A DNA stretch of 49,278 nt from Clostridia bacterium. Lineage in GTDB: Bacteria > Bacillota > Clostridia > RUG12999. Made by a program: the position numbers and the translations under genes. The stretch's first letter is position 1, and each line of letters starts with the position of its first letter. The stretch covers positions 1-49,278 of the forward strand of contig JAAWTG010000018.1 in assembly GCA_022801925.1 (NCBI GenBank), in the 5' to 3' direction. Below the pieces are notes generated by a model, which saw only the letters and a program-made list of their open reading frames with translations, was not told the DNA's origin and ran no database searches. Positions 1-6,212 of this stretch are shown here, one piece after another.

Positions 1-18
1 AGTGTGTACGTACACACT
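1..18. repeat. Perfect 18-bp palindrome at left contig end
   Basis: The first 18 bases, AGTGTGTACGTACACACT, equal their own reverse complement. The last 18 bases of the window are another perfect palindrome that also begins AGTG and ends CACT. This could be a genomic repeat or an assembly break point. Confidence 0.8.
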
Positions 19-31
19 TCCATAAAAACCC

Positions 32-70
32 AAAGGAACATTCGCCTTATTATGCGGCAAATGTTCCTTT
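32..70. terminator. Hairpin, probable bidirectional terminator
   Basis: AAAGGAACATT (32-42) pairs with AATGTTCCTTT (60-70), continued by GCC/GGC (44-46 with 56-58) around a 9-nt loop. On the minus strand it is followed by GGGTTTTT, so it can end leftward transcripts coming from the Abi_C gene. On the plus strand it runs into TATTTTA. Confidence 0.65.
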
Positions 71-71
71 T

Positions 72-97
72 ATTTTAGCGGCTAACGCCGCTAAAAT
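72..97. terminator. Perfect 11-bp hairpin
   Basis: ATTTTAGCGGC (72-82) and GCCGCTAAAAT (87-97) form a perfect stem with a TAAC loop. It lies directly between the Abi_C gene end and the 32-70 hairpin, so it is probably part of a tandem terminator for the leftward pair. Confidence 0.55.
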
Positions 98-117
98 TTA
101 TATGTCGCTCGGTCGAC

Positions 118-138
118 TTCGGGACAGATTGTTCCGAA
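118..138. repeat. Dyad copy A (TTCGGGACAG family)
   Basis: TTCGGGACAG, one central base, then TTGTTCCGAA. The right half differs at two positions from the perfect reverse complement seen in copy B (1956-1976). It lies 9 bp beyond the stop codon of the leftward Abi_C gene. A third copy lies at 4510-4530. Confidence 0.7.
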
Positions 139-146
139 ATCCGTCG

Positions 147-1136
147 TTACGTTTTGTTCTTGCGTTCTTGATATGTATCCCACATAAAATGGACAGTCGC
201 CACAGAAGAACCTACTGCTAAATGAGCATATCGTGGAGGTAATGAGTGAAAATTTTTATTTTTTCCGTGACCATCGCCATATAGATTTCTTAGTTCAGCC
301 ATTCCTTGCGTTATATTTCCCAAATTGCCTAAAATGCGAGCGGCAATATCCTGCCCAGTAACACCTTTCTTTAATTTTTTTGCGCTTAACCCAATGCTCT
401 CACAAGTGATTTTCATCAGTTGTGTTAAATCAAGAGATAAATTGTATGTTATTTTTTGCTCATCTAAAATGGTTTTACAACATATTTCTAAAAGTTCTTT
501 TGCCTTACCAATAGCAGAATGAGGGGCGGTATCAATAAGACTATACATTAAATCAACTTGTGTTCTAACATAATTGCTATCAAAAGCTGTTTTAAGATTT
601 TCTATTTGGCCTTCAATAACTTTCGATCCAAGTTTTAAGTTTTTCCACCCATATATATTACGACCAGATATCTGGCCCTTTGGATAAATATTATAGCCGT
701 CTGGTAAAAGGAGTTCGTTTATTTTTTCAAGCATAGACTGCCAATCTGTTTTTTCGACTCTGACAGTTGGGTGAAATATCTCACATAAAAAATCTAATAG
801 ATATTTATCATCATTTCCAGCAGATAAACAAAATCTATCATCTTCAAATACCCAGCCTAACTCATAATCGTCATTGTTTACTGTATGTTGCCAAATATCT
901 CCTTCGGCATTTTTAAAACGGCTGTCATAAGAAGGTAATTTTTCAAGATTGTAAAGTCTTTTCAAAAAACTGATTTCATCTAATCTGCCCCAATAATGTA
1001 TTTTTATTTCATGATCTTCGGGTACTTGATAATGAAAAAAATCGGGGTGCGGTTTATCAACAAATATGGTTTTTGTAAATCCGAAGTTTAATATATCAAA
1101 AATATCTCTGCGCGTCACTTCGGTTATTTGATTCAT
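147..1136 (-). CDS. Abortive infection family protein, Abi_C/HEPN-like C-terminus
   Basis: The predicted protein has 329 aa. Its last ~130 residues match the Abi_C type: the segment LRNLYGDGHGK followed by RYAHLAVGSS is that family's signature. It contains an R-x6-H pair (about R283/H290) of the kind used as a ribonuclease site in HEPN domains. The first ~190 residues are an unrecognised, possibly AbiJ-like sensor region. I chose ATG at 1136, which has GAAAGG ten bases upstream; a TTG at 1154 would add six residues but has no good site. The gene starts 19 bp after the DUF4145 gene, so the two are almost certainly co-transcribed from the promoter at 1864-1892. Proteins of this type are linked to abortive phage defence in other bacteria; here the role is inferred from family and island context. 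Confidence 0.75.
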   Translation of the reverse strand: MNQITEVTRRDIFDILNFGFTKTIFVDKPHPDFFHYQVPEDHEIKIHYWGRLDEISFLKRLYNLEKLPSYDSRFKNAEGDIWQHTVNNDDYELGWVFEDDRFCLSAGNDDKYLLDFLCEIFHPTVRVEKTDWQSMLEKINELLLPDGYNIYPKGQISGRNIYGWKNLKLGSKVIEGQIENLKTAFDSNYVRTQVDLMYSLIDTAPHSAIGKAKELLEICCKTILDEQKITYNLSLDLTQLMKITCESIGLSAKKLKKGVTGQDIAARILGNLGNITQGMAELRNLYGDGHGKNKNFHSLPPRYAHLAVGSSVATVHFMWDTYQERKNKT

Positions 1137-1155
1137 TTTATCACGGCCTTTCAAT

Positions 1156-1818
1156 TTAACTATCTGTTTTCGAACTTAATCGTTCTTTATAAGTGTTAAT
1201 TTTATCTGGAATAATGTAAAGATACTCAATTATAAATTCTACAAATTCTGCCATGCTATCCACATCATATTGCTCTATTTCTAAATCGTTATCGTGAGCA
1301 GCAGAATCCCCAAGAATTTTTGTTAATGACGAAGCCTCTTTTAATGTGTCAGGCAATAACCCCTTTTGAGCAATCTCCTCAATTTTATCTTTCAATCCCC
1401 ATTTTGTAGCGCCTTTTTCTTTCAATATCAATTCAAGAGTGCGTCTTAACGCCATTAGGCATATATTTTTATCAATACTTTTTGTTTTTAAGGCAGACTC
1501 AAAAGCTTCTTTAATCTTTGGCGGTATAGAGCCACTATCAATACTGTTAATTGGGAACAGAATTGTTTTACTGCTATGCATTATCATTTCGCCACGCCAG
1601 CCAGGCTCTATCATAGTTTCATCACTATATATTTGACGCAAAGTAATTTTATGGCATACAGGACACGCAAACATTTCGTAGGTATAATGAAAATCAAAGT
1701 CACTATATTCTGAATCGCGTGAACCCCATTGAAATTCACCAGTTTGGCGCATAGGAGTCTCATTTCCGCAATGAAAGCATTTTATTATTACTTCTTTTGG
1801 TATATCAAGATTTTTCAT
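1156..1818 (-). CDS. DUF4145 domain protein with N-terminal zinc ribbon
   Basis: The predicted protein has 220 aa. CxxC pairs at C14/C17 and C52/C55 suggest a small zinc ribbon. The C-terminal half (about 115-180) reads as DUF4145, with ALRRTLELIL and later ILGDSAAHD. DUF4145 proteins are often found with restriction or abortive-infection genes and are thought to have a HEPN-like helical fold. The start at 1818 follows a strong AAGGAGA site. It is the first gene of a two-gene leftward operon with the Abi_C protein downstream. Function is unknown; a sensor or partner of the Abi_C protein is an inference from gene order only. Confidence 0.72.
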   Translation of the reverse strand: MKNLDIPKEVIIKCFHCGNETPMRQTGEFQWGSRDSEYSDFDFHYTYEMFACPVCHKITLRQIYSDETMIEPGWRGEMIMHSSKTILFPINSIDSGSIPPKIKEAFESALKTKSIDKNICLMALRRTLELILKEKGATKWGLKDKIEEIAQKGLLPDTLKEASSLTKILGDSAAHDNDLEIEQYDVDSMAEFVEFIIEYLYIIPDKINTYKERLSSKTDS

Positions 1819-1863
1819 GTAAAGTCTCCTTATGAACTGGTTTTTTAATTATTTGTTGTTTCT

Positions 1864-1892
1864 ATTATAATACAAATTTACCCAATAAGCAA
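1864..1892 (-). promoter_or_regulatory. Promoter of the DUF4145-Abi_C pair
   Basis: Read on the minus strand: TTGCTT (-35, 1892-1887), 17-bp spacer, TATAAT (-10, 1869-1864). It lies about 45 bp upstream of the DUF4145 start. Confidence 0.7.
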
Positions 1893-1955
1893 TATATTGA
1901 ATTTTATTCTACTATACGCGTTTACCCCACTTTATAGAAAAAAATACTATCTAAC

Positions 1956-1976
1956 TTCGGGACAGCCTGTCCCGAA
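1956..1976. repeat. Dyad copy B, perfect (TTCGGGACAG family)
   Basis: TTCGGGACAG, a central C, then the exact reverse complement CTGTCCCGAA; the symmetry extends outwards to 1953-1979 (13-bp arms). It lies between the leftward Abi pair and the rightward XRE-recombinase operon, so it could be an operator, a bidirectional terminator-like hairpin, or a recombination site. Copies A and C lie at 118-138 and 4510-4530. Confidence 0.8.
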
Positions 1977-2028
1977 GTTGGTTTACTATCACACTCAAAA
2001 TATAAATTATTTTTACACGGTAATTGAG

Positions 2029-2057
2029 TTGACAAATAAACAATAATTGTGTATAAT
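2029..2057 (+). promoter_or_regulatory. Consensus promoter of the XRE-recombinase operon with internal operator
   Basis: TTGACA (2029-2034), exact 17-bp spacer, TATAAT (2052-2057). The spacer contains the perfect dyad ACAAT-A-ATTGT (2040-2050), placed where a bound XRE protein would block RNA polymerase. Autorepression by the first gene of the operon is therefore likely but inferred. Confidence 0.8.
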
Positions 2058-2083
2058 TGTAAATAGAAAGAGGTGTGTTTTTT

Positions 2084-2440
2084 ATGAAGATTGTTGGGGA
2101 ACGATTGCGGACTTTGCGTGATGGTATCAAGCTATCCCAAACAAAATTAGCAAGTATTATTGGAACAACCCAAGCGTGTATCAACCGTTACGAAACGGAT
2201 GTATCATCACCGCCGCTTACCGTCCTTTTATGGTATGCAGATTACTTTGATGTATCGCTTGATTACATTTTTGGTAGAACAGACAAGCCACAGGGTAAGC
2301 TATATGAGTACAAGCCTAAAATTGCAGAGGACAGCGAAGAAATGCGGCGGTTTATAGAAATGTGTTTTGATCCTAATTCGCCTATGAATGAGAGATTAAA
2401 AGAAACACTAATGAAAATGCTTGGGGAGGCGAAAAAATGA
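2084..2440 (+). CDS. XRE-family HTH transcriptional regulator
   Basis: The predicted protein has 118 aa. The N-terminal ~65 residues are a Cro/C1-type helix-turn-helix: GERLRTLRDGIKLSQTKLAS, then a recognition helix around TTQACINRYE and the usual end LDYIFGRTD. The remaining ~50 residues are a helical, charged tail of unknown role. I chose ATG 2084, preceded by AAAGAGG at ten bases; a GTG at 2075 lies too close to that site. It is the first gene of a three-gene operon in which each stop overlaps the next start. Such regulators commonly repress excision or integration functions of mobile elements; here it probably controls its own promoter and thus the recombinase. Confidence 0.85.
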   Translation: MKIVGERLRTLRDGIKLSQTKLASIIGTTQACINRYETDVSSPPLTVLLWYADYFDVSLDYIFGRTDKPQGKLYEYKPKIAEDSEEMRRFIEMCFDPNSPMNERLKETLMKMLGEAKK

Positions 2441-2736
2441 CACAGAAAAGCAGACGAATTACATTACCTTGTGATTGTAAATGCTGTATGTTGGTAATTG
2501 AAAAAACAATATGGGAAGACGGAGATATTAACTATAATATTTCTATTCAAGATTCCAGATATGACCACAATTACAACACGCTATGGGGTCGACTAAAAAG
2601 AGCGGCCAAAACTTTATTTGGAAAACCAATCTATTATAGTGATGTTTATTTGGAAGGTGAAGAAACCTTTCAACAACTCGTAAAAGATATGAACGGTCTT
2701 GCAAAATCAAATTTTGATGAGGTGGTGAAAACATGA
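2437..2736 (+). CDS. Small conserved-type protein of the recombinase operon
   Basis: The predicted protein has 99 aa and I do not recognise a named family. Visible features: a Cys cluster CDCKCC near residues 13-18, which could bind a metal, a stretch of alternating acidic and aromatic residues (IWEDGDINYNISI), and a basic segment GRLKRAAKTLFGK around 50-63. The start overlaps the stop of the XRE gene (ATGA) and its own stop overlaps the recombinase start, so translation is coupled to both. The position suggests a role in mobile-element biology, for example an accessory factor, but nothing in the sequence proves it. Confidence 0.65.
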   Translation: MTQKSRRITLPCDCKCCMLVIEKTIWEDGDINYNISIQDSRYDHNYNTLWGRLKRAAKTLFGKPIYYSDVYLEGEETFQQLVKDMNGLAKSNFDEVVKT

Positions 2737-4370
2737 AAGCAGTAATCTACGCCCGCTATTCTTCTGACAACCAACGAGAGGAATCTATTGAGGGACAACT
2801 TCGTGAGTGTAAGGAATACGCCGAGAAAAATGGTATGACAATTTTAAATACATATATTGACCGAGCTTTATCCGCAAAGACGGACAACCGACCAGAATTT
2901 CAGCACATGATAAAGGATAGCCACAAAGGATTATTTGATGTTGTCATAGTCTGGAAATTAGATCGGTTCGCACGCAACCGATATGACAGCGCACATTACA
3001 AAGCAATTCTCCGTAAAAATGGCGTGAAAGTAGTGTCTGCAACGGAGGCCATCGCAACAGATTCAACAGGCATTTTGCTGGAATCCTTATTAGAGGGATA
3101 TGCGGAATTTTATTCTGCTGAACTTGCGGAAAAAGTTGTGCGCGGCATGACTGAAAATGCGCTGAAATGCAAATACAACGGCGGCAGTATTCCAATGGGC
3201 TATGTCATTGACAAAGACCAGCATTTTCAGGTTGACCCTACTACGGCGCCTGTCATATTAGAAATATTCAAGCTCTATTCCGAAGGGACAAGTATGCAGA
3301 AACTTGTCAATATGCTAAACAAACGCGGTATTAAATCATCACGCGGTGGCAAAATCACGCTGAATATTGTAAACCATATCCTGAAAAATCGTCGTTACAT
3401 AGGGGAATATAGCTATCGTGATATTGTGCAGTCAGATGCTATTCCTGCAATTGTACCAAAAGACTTATTTGACAGAGTACAGGAACGCATAGCAAAGAAC
3501 AAAAAGGCTCCTGCCCGCCATAAGGCAGAGGACGATTATCTTTTGACAACAAAACTGTATTGCGGAAAATGCGGTGCATTTATGGTTGGTGAAAGCGGTA
3601 CAAGCCATACTATGAAAGTTCACCATTACTACCGTTGTGTCAACACCAAAAAGAAAAAGTTATGTGATAAAAAAGCTGTTAAAAAGGAGTGGATTGAAAA
3701 TCTGGTTATCGACCAAACCATGAAGGTCATTATGGATGACGCTATGGTTTTATATATTGCCGATATGGTTTTGGACTTACAGGCGCGGGAAAGTACCGAT
3801 TTGCCGCTATTGAAACAACAACTTGCAGAAACGGAAAAAGCAATTAAAAATATATTAGACGCGATTCAACAGGGCATTTTCAATTCTTCGACTAAAATGC
3901 GGCTGGACGAGTTGGAAGACAATAAAAGCAAATTGGAAGTCAGCATTTTGCAGGAGGAAATGCAAAAGCCATTGTTGACAAAAGAACAGGTTACTTTCTG
4001 GATTTGCCGTTTCAGAGATGTTGATGTCACCAATCAGGAACAACGGCAAAGGCTGATTGACAGCTTTGTCAATTCGGTATATCTCTATGACGATAGATTA
4101 ATTATTACGTTCAACTACAAAGACGGCGCAAAGACCGTATCCCTTGCGGATATAGAGGGTTCGGATTTAACAAGGTTCGGGGCACCACGTCGCCGCAAGC
4201 GTCATATCGCTTGCGGCGACTTTTCTACAGAAGTCGCCGTTTGCTCATTCTGCTGCGGCTCCTTCTTCGCAAAAAGTCTCGCTCGGTTCGCCTGTTCGGT
4301 TGTAAACGCTCTCACAACGGCTCTCTGTCGCTATCAACTTTTTGCGATACTGTGCGCTTCGCGCACTTGA
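2733..4370 (+). CDS. Large serine recombinase (site-specific integrase/resolvase)
   Basis: The predicted protein has 545 aa. The N-terminal catalytic domain (1-~140) shows ARYSSDNQREESIEGQL with nucleophile Ser10 and Arg8, and KLDRFARNR around 70-80. A Recombinase domain follows (~160-260), then a zinc-ribbon domain with CGKCGAFM and a later Cys pair (about 280-320), and a coiled-coil-like segment (~350-400). This layout is that of large serine recombinases that integrate or excise mobile elements. The start overlaps the preceding stop. The last ~60 residues, after DLTRFGAP, are unlike the rest (Cys/Phe/Leu-rich) and are read through a perfect hairpin at 4189-4220, so the ancestral stop may have been earlier. 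Confidence 0.92.
   Translation: MKAVIYARYSSDNQREESIEGQLRECKEYAEKNGMTILNTYIDRALSAKTDNRPEFQHMIKDSHKGLFDVVIVWKLDRFARNRYDSAHYKAILRKNGVKVVSATEAIATDSTGILLESLLEGYAEFYSAELAEKVVRGMTENALKCKYNGGSIPMGYVIDKDQHFQVDPTTAPVILEIFKLYSEGTSMQKLVNMLNKRGIKSSRGGKITLNIVNHILKNRRYIGEYSYRDIVQSDAIPAIVPKDLFDRVQERIAKNKKAPARHKAEDDYLLTTKLYCGKCGAFMVGESGTSHTMKVHHYYRCVNTKKKKLCDKKAVKKEWIENLVIDQTMKVIMDDAMVLYIADMVLDLQARESTDLPLLKQQLAETEKAIKNILDAIQQGIFNSSTKMRLDELEDNKSKLEVSILQEEMQKPLLTKEQVTFWICRFRDVDVTNQEQRQRLIDSFVNSVYLYDDRLIITFNYKDGAKTVSLADIEGSDLTRFGAPRRRKRHIACGDFSTEVAVCSFCCGSFFAKSLARFACSVVNALTTALCRYQLFAILCASRT
4189..4220 (+). terminator. Perfect 12-bp hairpin followed by TTTT, inside the recombinase 3' end
   Basis: GTCGCCGCAAGC (4189-4200) and GCTTGCGGCGAC (4209-4220) flank an 8-nt loop and are followed by TTTTCT. 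It looks like an intrinsic terminator but lies within the recombinase reading frame, about 150 bp before its stop codon. Confidence 0.6.
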
Positions 4371-4509
4371 AAACCATTGATTTTGCTGTGTTTTTCGTTA
4401 AGTTCTCTCTTGTTATCAAAATTAGGATAATCAAAATATAACAAAAATCGGAACGAAGCAAAGTCCGTTCCGACGTGGTGCGGTGTTCTTACAGAAGCAA
4501 GAAAGGAAT

Positions 4510-4530
4510 ATCGGGACAGTCTGTCCAAAA
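4510..4530. repeat. Dyad copy C (TTCGGGACAG family)
   Basis: ATCGGGACAG, central T, CTGTCCAAAA. The inner core GGGACAG-N-CTGTCC is intact while the outer bases have drifted relative to copy B. It lies 140 bp downstream of the recombinase gene, a place where attachment sites of serine recombinases are often found. Confidence 0.65.
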
Positions 4531-4554
4531 GTAAAAAAATGTATAACAACATAA

Positions 4555-4588
4555 ATACAGCTTGATACAGTTTTGTATCAGGCTGTAT
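4555..4588. terminator. Long hairpin between convergent genes
   Basis: ATACAGCTTGATACA (4555-4569) pairs with TGTATCAGGCTGTAT (4574-4588), 15 bp with one G-T pair and a 4-nt loop. It lies between the rightward recombinase operon and the leftward operon ending at 4625, so it probably terminates the latter. The U-rich tract is moderate. Confidence 0.55.
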
Positions 4589-4624
4589 GACTTATTCCTC
4601 ACATGTCTCACTGATTGGACTATA

Positions 4625-4891
4625 TTACGGCACTAAAAATGTATCCAGCATGAATCTTGCCCCAAGTTTCCACCCTTCAATAAAACTCTCACGGGCTTCG
4701 ATGGAAGTAATTTTACTCTGCGCGTTCATGAGTTGGGAAAACAAGTGCTGTTCTTCGCCGCCTAAATAGGCGCTCAATTTTTCCTCAGTATCGGAAACAA
4801 TTTTAACAAAAGCGTCATATTCAGATTCAGATTTATAAAATTGTTCCTGCGGATTGACGTTGCCGTGATAAAATTCTTCCAGAATGTTCAT
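4625..4891 (-). CDS. Small protein resembling DUF6809 family
   Basis: The predicted protein has 88 aa and starts MNILEEFYHGN. The pattern (MNIL-E-Y-GN start, central EEKLSAYLGGEEQHLFSQL, end FIEGWKLGARFML) resembles small helical proteins called DUF6809 that recur in Clostridia; no function is known. The stop of the upstream gene and this start share a base (TGATG), so translation is coupled. A longer start at 4909 exists but the coupled ATG at 4891 with AGGGGGTGG upstream is better. It is the last gene of the leftward operon. Confidence 0.6.
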   Translation of the reverse strand: MNILEEFYHGNVNPQEQFYKSESEYDAFVKIVSDTEEKLSAYLGGEEQHLFSQLMNAQSKITSIEARESFIEGWKLGARFMLDTFLVP

Positions 4892-5172
4892 CACGCCACC
4901 CCCTGCCATATCAGAAGTTCCAACAGGGAAGAAAGAATTTTGTTGTCTGTAATCAGCGTATGAAGATGACCTTGTTCGTCACGGTCAACCACCAATGCTT
5001 GGAGGGCAACCATTTTATATTTGTTATCCGGCTGAATTTTCAAAATATATTCCTTCTTGTCGACTTTCACAGTTACGTTGAAACTTGCCTCAAACGGATT
5101 TTGCTGCGCCCTTGTAACAAGCTGATTTTGAAGATATTCATACCTATCTGCTTTGAGTTGTCTGACTATCAT
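4891..5172 (-). CDS. Unknown 93-aa protein, paralogue of the one at 17137-17424
   Basis: The predicted protein has 93 aa. I do not recognise a named family. Conserved between the two copies are the start RQL, the segment AQQNP, then SFNVT, KEYILK, QPD-KY, ALQA and HTLIT; by hand alignment about 60% of residues are identical. It looks like a small alpha-beta protein with no signal peptide. ATG 5172 is chosen because GGAAAGGA lies upstream at normal distance; an ATG at 5190 has none. It sits between the repressor gene and the DUF6809-like gene. Having two diverged copies in one 50-kb window suggests a conserved, mobile or duplicated function. Confidence 0.6.
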   Translation of the reverse strand: MIVRQLKADRYEYLQNQLVTRAQQNPFEASFNVTVKVDKKEYILKIQPDNKYKMVALQALVVDRDEQGHLHTLITDNKILSSLLELLIWQGVA

Positions 5173-5208
5173 AAAAATGATCCTTTCCATAATTTTAGTC
5201 GCAACCCC

Positions 5209-5237
5209 TTGAAAAACTTCGGCACAAATGATATAAT
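5209..5237 (+). promoter_or_regulatory. Promoter of a candidate small RNA
   Basis: TTGAAA (5209-5214), 17-bp spacer, TATAAT (5232-5237) on the plus strand, pointing away from the 93-aa gene. No rightward gene follows; about 40 bp after the predicted start of transcription a terminator begins. Confidence 0.6.
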
Positions 5238-5243
5238 ATTTTT

Positions 5244-5318
5244 GTGTCGCTGTCTTTTAGGCAGTTGCGCAGTGGGGAAACGGTGTATTCTTTTGTGGAG
5301 AGCGCCGTTTCCTTTTTT
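5244..5318 (+). ncRNA. Candidate ~75-nt structured small RNA
   Basis: A promoter (5209-5237) and a good intrinsic terminator (GGAAACGG at 5276-5283 with CCGTTTCC at 5305-5312, then TTTTTT) bracket a stretch without an open frame. Inside, CTGTC (5250-5254) pairs with GGCAG (5260-5264). GCGC at 5267-5270 can pair with GCGC at 5302-5305, which would cross the terminator stem and make a pseudoknot. The RNA lies antisense to the 3' end of the repressor gene and to the leader of the 93-aa gene, so it may regulate that operon. I cannot match it to a known family. Confidence 0.45.
5274..5318 (+). terminator. Intrinsic terminator of the candidate small RNA
   Basis: An 8-bp perfect stem GGAAACGG/CCGTTTCC (5276-5283 and 5305-5312) with a 21-nt loop and a following run of six T. 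Two more G-U pairs can extend the base. Confidence 0.7.
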
Positions 5319-5493
5319 ATTTGGGAAGACCTTTGTGAATCTCATTAACACCTCGCCGCATTACTTCAGCCTTTGATACTTTTAATGCTTCAGAGCATTC
5401 TTCAAGTTTTTTTGAAGTATCATCATCAAGTAATACTTTTAACGAGATATTTTTGGGATTGTCCGTAGGGCGTCCCATTTTTTTTGTGCCCAA
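5317..5493 (-). CDS. Ribbon-helix-helix (CopG/Arc-like) repressor
   Basis: The predicted protein has 58 aa from TTG 5493 (53 aa from an internal ATG at 5478). It reads MGTKKMGRPTDNP, then ISLKVLLDDDTSKKLEEC, then ALKVSKAEVMRRGVNEIHK. A basic GRPTDNPK start, a beta strand and two helices of this kind are typical for small RHH DNA-binding proteins in clostridial mobile elements. TTG is preferred because GAGGTG lies six bases upstream; the internal ATG is preceded only by A-rich sequence. It is the first gene of the leftward operon. The promoter lies between perfect 12-bp inverted repeats, which suggests autorepression. Confidence 0.75.
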   Translation of the reverse strand: MGTKKMGRPTDNPKNISLKVLLDDDTSKKLEECSEALKVSKAEVMRRGVNEIHKGLPK

Positions 5494-5505
5494 TCAATTC
5501 ACCTC

Positions 5506-5553
5506 ACTTTTATGGGTCGATAATATTATAACTTACCTACCCATAAAAGTCAA
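5506..5553 (-). promoter_or_regulatory. Promoter and 12-bp inverted-repeat operator of the RHH operon
   Basis: On the minus strand TTGACT (5553-5548), 17-bp spacer, TATAAT (5530-5525). ACTTTTATGGGT (5506-5517) and its exact reverse complement ACCCATAAAAGT (5539-5550) flank the -10 box. Binding of the RHH dimer pair there would shut off transcription. Confidence 0.8.
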
Positions 5554-5925
5554 GATTTTTTTGAAAAATTTTTTTAATTTACTTGTAGGATTACACATCA
5601 TTGACAAGCCTACAATCATATCAGGCGGTTTATTTTGTTATTCATAAATATTATCAAATAATAAAAATCCGTATGTCTTTTGTAGCAGAAAATAGGAACC
5701 TGATGGCACGGCGGAAAATGTTTTGTGCATATTGTATGAAAGAAAAAGTTGGGAATTTCATGCGAAAGAAAATAATTTTATTAAAAAAGCATAAAATCAC
5801 AAAAGAATTATTGAATGTGTATAAAATGCAATAATACTAAAATAACAAAACTTACAAAAACAACCATTTATTTCGTATACAATTCACAAAAACGTAAAAA
5901 AATCAGAAATAATATGTAAAATATA
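5554..5925. other. AT-rich gap without supported gene
   Basis: About 370 bp between the accessory island and the glycogen locus. There is an open frame around 5601-5834 but it has no ribosome binding site and an ordinary AT-rich composition. The right edge of the mobile island probably lies here, but I could not define an attachment site. Confidence 0.5.
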
Positions 5926-5954
5926 TGGTAAATAGTGATAAAGTAGTGTATAAT
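5926..5954 (+). promoter_or_regulatory. Probable glg promoter
   Basis: A perfect TATAAT at 5949-5954, preceded 17 bp upstream by a poor -35 (TGGTAA, 5926-5931). With a weak -35 this promoter would be expected to need an activator. Transcription would start near 5961 and give a leader of about 125 nt before the first ATG at 6087. Confidence 0.45.
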
Positions 5955-6086
5955 AGAGATTAAGAAAATGAAATTTGCTATTGCTTTTTTTCCAAAGATA
6001 TAGTGGAATGAGAAACAAGGAGTAGACATATACTATTTATATGGAGCTTGTACAAAGAAAGAAATCTATGGGCTGAGGTGGTTACA

Positions 6087-6125
6087 ATGGACAAGAAAAA
6101 GAGCCGTTGCAGGAGAAATGCCTAA
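6087..6125 (+). CDS. 12-residue upstream open frame, in frame with glgB
   Basis: ATG at 6087 follows GAGGTGG at a normal distance and encodes MDKKKSRCRRNA, then TAA. The 26 codons between this TAA and the GTG at 6204 contain no stop, are in the same frame as glgB, and encode Lys/Glu-rich residues like the GlgB tail. It is either a leader peptide gene or the original GlgB start, cut off by one nonsense codon. Confidence 0.4.
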   Translation: MDKKKSRCRRNA

Positions 6126-6212
6126 ACAGCAGAATCTGACAGTGGTGTATCAATAGAAAAAAAGAAAAATAAGCCGGGAACATTTGATGTCTCGGCAGAA
6201 AAGGTGACAAAA

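Noticed and set aside
4448-4473. TCGGAACG/CGTTCCGA hairpin as recombinase terminator
   Set aside because: Eight-bp stem but no T tract; kept out of the feature list.
2029-5237. CRISPR array or tRNA genes in the island
   Set aside because: No regularly spaced direct repeats and no cloverleaf fold with a CCA-type end were found; the repeats present are dyads at irregular distances.
5601-5834. 77-codon open frame on the plus strand
   Set aside because: No ribosome binding site, AT-rich stretch with Lys/Ile-rich translation, no recognisable motif.
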